NCBI GenBank assembly: GCA_030272835.1
Contig: SZOQ01000004.1
Coordinates: 1 to 64,000 of the forward strand
Direction: 5' to 3'
DNA: 64,000 bases
From: 2-12-FULL-60-25 sp003576745
Lineage (GTDB): Bacteria; Patescibacteriota; Patescibacteriia; 2-12-FULL-60-25
The position numbers and the translations under genes are program-made. This document shows, one piece after another, positions 62,880 through 64,000 of the stretch (positions are counted from its first letter, which is position 1; every line of letters begins with the position of its first letter). The notes beneath the pieces are model-generated. The model made no database searches. It worked only from the letters and a program-made list of their open reading frames with translations, and was not told the origin of the DNA.

Positions 62880-63620
62880 CTATGTTTTTCCACCCCACTT
62901 CTCAAATGCGCGAAGCACTTCGAGCGGTACCGCGAAGACAACCGTATTAGACTGGTCGCTCGAAATATCGTTAATGGAGTTCAGCGTTCGAAGGTGTAGG
63001 GCACCGGAAGAGGACGCCAAAATTTCCGCCGCCTTGCGGAGATTTTCTGCTGCAGCCACTTCTCCCTCGGAATTGATGATAACGGCCCGGCGCTCGCGTT
63101 CGGCTTCTGCCTGCTTGGCAATGGTGCGCTTCATGTCTTCCGGCAGCTGGATGTCCTTGAGTTCGACGTTCAAAATTTCAAGACCCCATGCCAACGCGTC
63201 CTTTTCAATAATCTCTCGTATACGCGTGGACGCTTCATCGCGCTGTGAAAGAAGTTCATCGAGCATAAGCTGGCCCACCACATTGCGCATGGTGGTCTGC
63301 GCGAGTTGGCTCACAGCCATCCAAAAATTCTCGACTTCGAGTACGGCCTTGGCCGCATCTGTCACGCGGTAGTAGATGACGGCGTTGATGCGACAGCTGA
63401 CATTATCTTTCGTGATCGCCTCCTGATCGGGCACATCCACGGCCTTGGTGCGGATGTCGATTCGACGCATACTCTGAAAAATCGGAAATACAAGCCGCCA
63501 GCCCGGGCCTTTGACCCCCGTAAACTTTCCGAGCGTCAGCATAACGCCTCGCTGATACTGGTTCACCTGACGTATAGAAATAAGGAGAATCCCGAGTATG
63601 ACGTAGATGAGAATATTCAT
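62880..63620 (-). CDS. Slipin/stomatin-like SPFH protein
   Basis: A 246-residue protein. An N-terminal membrane hairpin (ILIYVILGILLISI) is followed by the SPFH core: QYQRGVMLTLGKFTGVKGPG, PVIFQ-type region, DVPDQEAITKDNVSCRINAV, and LDELLSQRDEASTRIREII, with the coiled coil EAERERRAVIINSEGEVAAA. It oligomerises in membrane microdomains. Slipins are often paired with an NfeD protease; none is visible here. Confidence 0.93.
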   Translation of the reverse strand: MNILIYVILGILLISIRQVNQYQRGVMLTLGKFTGVKGPGWRLVFPIFQSMRRIDIRTKAVDVPDQEAITKDNVSCRINAVIYYRVTDAAKAVLEVENFWMAVSQLAQTTMRNVVGQLMLDELLSQRDEASTRIREIIEKDALAWGLEILNVELKDIQLPEDMKRTIAKQAEAERERRAVIINSEGEVAAAENLRKAAEILASSSGALHLRTLNSINDISSDQSNTVVFAVPLEVLRAFEKWGGKT

Positions 63621-63750
63621 ATGGACAAACCCTAACCCGGACCGGTTCCGTGGTCAACGCACTTCTGATGAATAGAGAAAGCGGGGACGAAACGGGAATG
63701 AATTCCATCCCCATTCTCGCTCCGTAGCTTCGTATGCGCGCATGAAACCA

Positions 63751-63779
63751 AAAACAGCAGCGCACGCTGCTGTTTTTTG
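63751..63779. terminator. Terminator after tRNA-Arg
   Basis: AAACAGCAGCG pairs with CGCTGCTGTTT, flanked by A and T runs. It serves tRNA-Arg on the minus strand. Confidence 0.8.
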
Positions 63780-63780
63780 G

Positions 63781-63856
63781 TGGTGCCCCCGGTAGGAGTC
63801 GAACCTACATCGCACGGCTTAGAAGTCCGGCGCACTATCCATTGTGCTACAGGGGC
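63781..63856 (-). tRNA. tRNA-Arg (anticodon TCT)
   Basis: Acceptor GCCCCTG pairs with CGGGGGC; anticodon stem CCGGA/GCCG with loop CTTCTAA gives TCT; TPsiC loop GGTTCGACTCC; discriminator A and CCA encoded. Confidence 0.96.
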
Positions 63857-63990
63857 AAGGGAGCGAGTTCATGAAAGCGTATCATGCTTTCATGAACGAG
63901 CGAGCGCAGACCCTGTATGAGGCTTTGCGACATACAGGGCAAGGGAGCGAGTTCGCGGAAACGTAACATGCTTCTGTAAACGAATTCGAA
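63856..63990 (+). repeat. Two direct copies of a hairpin repeat
   Basis: The unit begins CAGGGCAAGGGAGCGAGTTC-like at about 63851 and again at about 63935. In the first copy GTTCATGAAAGC pairs with GCTTTCATGAAC, a perfect 12-bp hairpin; the second copy is degenerate (TCGCGGAAACG with CTTCTGTAAACGA). Between them CCCTGTATG pairs with CATACAGGG. Confidence 0.6.
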
Positions 63991-64000
63991 TCTCGAATGT

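Overview
This window looks like chromosome from a small-genome bacterium, most likely of the Candidate Phyla Radiation (Patescibacteria). That placement is inferred from gene style and is not proven. The style includes an unlinked 23S-5S pair, many short lipoproteins with an LxGQGC lipobox, secreted proteins with one C-terminal membrane helix, a small cysteine-containing bS18, and a large share of unrecognised genes. A quinone-type PyrD, an ISC cluster and an EF-P/EpmA pair are also present. All genes read with the standard code; TAA, TAG and TGA all act as stops.

Layout. 1-4.1 kb: a cut-off surface protein, an AT-rich stretch with a candidate structured RNA and DnaA-box-like 9-mers, a cohesin-like and a dockerin protein side by side, and a tiny membrane protein. 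4.4-8.3 kb: 5S and 23S rRNA on the minus strand inside a processing stem, preceded by a second candidate structured RNA with its own promoter and terminator. 8.3-16.7 kb: rlmH, a Fic-like pair, a phosphoesterase, tRNA-Leu, small proteins, an amber-split gene, efp-epmA, and rpsR-ssb-rpsF. 16.8-27 kb: three tandem paralogous secreted coiled-coil proteins with a LysM-like N-terminus, then a tRNA-type methyltransferase and a degenerate cyclic-nucleotide-binding-fold protein. 27.5-30.5 kb: ferredoxin, iscU, iscS and iscR. 30.5-46.4 kb: envelope and redox genes (lipoproteins, thioredoxin-like proteins, CcdA, a flavin amine oxidase with a CxxCH motif), PyrD, TypA, a BASS-type transporter, small regulators and YwbE.

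46.6-62.7 kb is a mobile element of about 16.1 kb inserted at the 3' end of tRNA-His and bounded by a 7-bp direct repeat, TGGGGTG. It carries an HD-domain protein, a PD-(D/E)XK nuclease, a type III-like restriction-modification pair, a primase-helicase, several unrecognised proteins and a serine recombinase. The recombinase reading frame runs through the right-hand repeat into the tRNA. The codons directly after the left-hand repeat continue the same frame and encode a 29-residue tail. The att site therefore appears to lie inside the recombinase gene, and integration swaps its C-terminus. Past the element are tRNA-His, a slipin, tRNA-Arg and hairpin repeats.

Scattered through the intergenic gaps, outside the element, are about ten copies of a mosaic repeat built from the same short words in the same order. 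One fragment seems to have entered the epmA reading frame.
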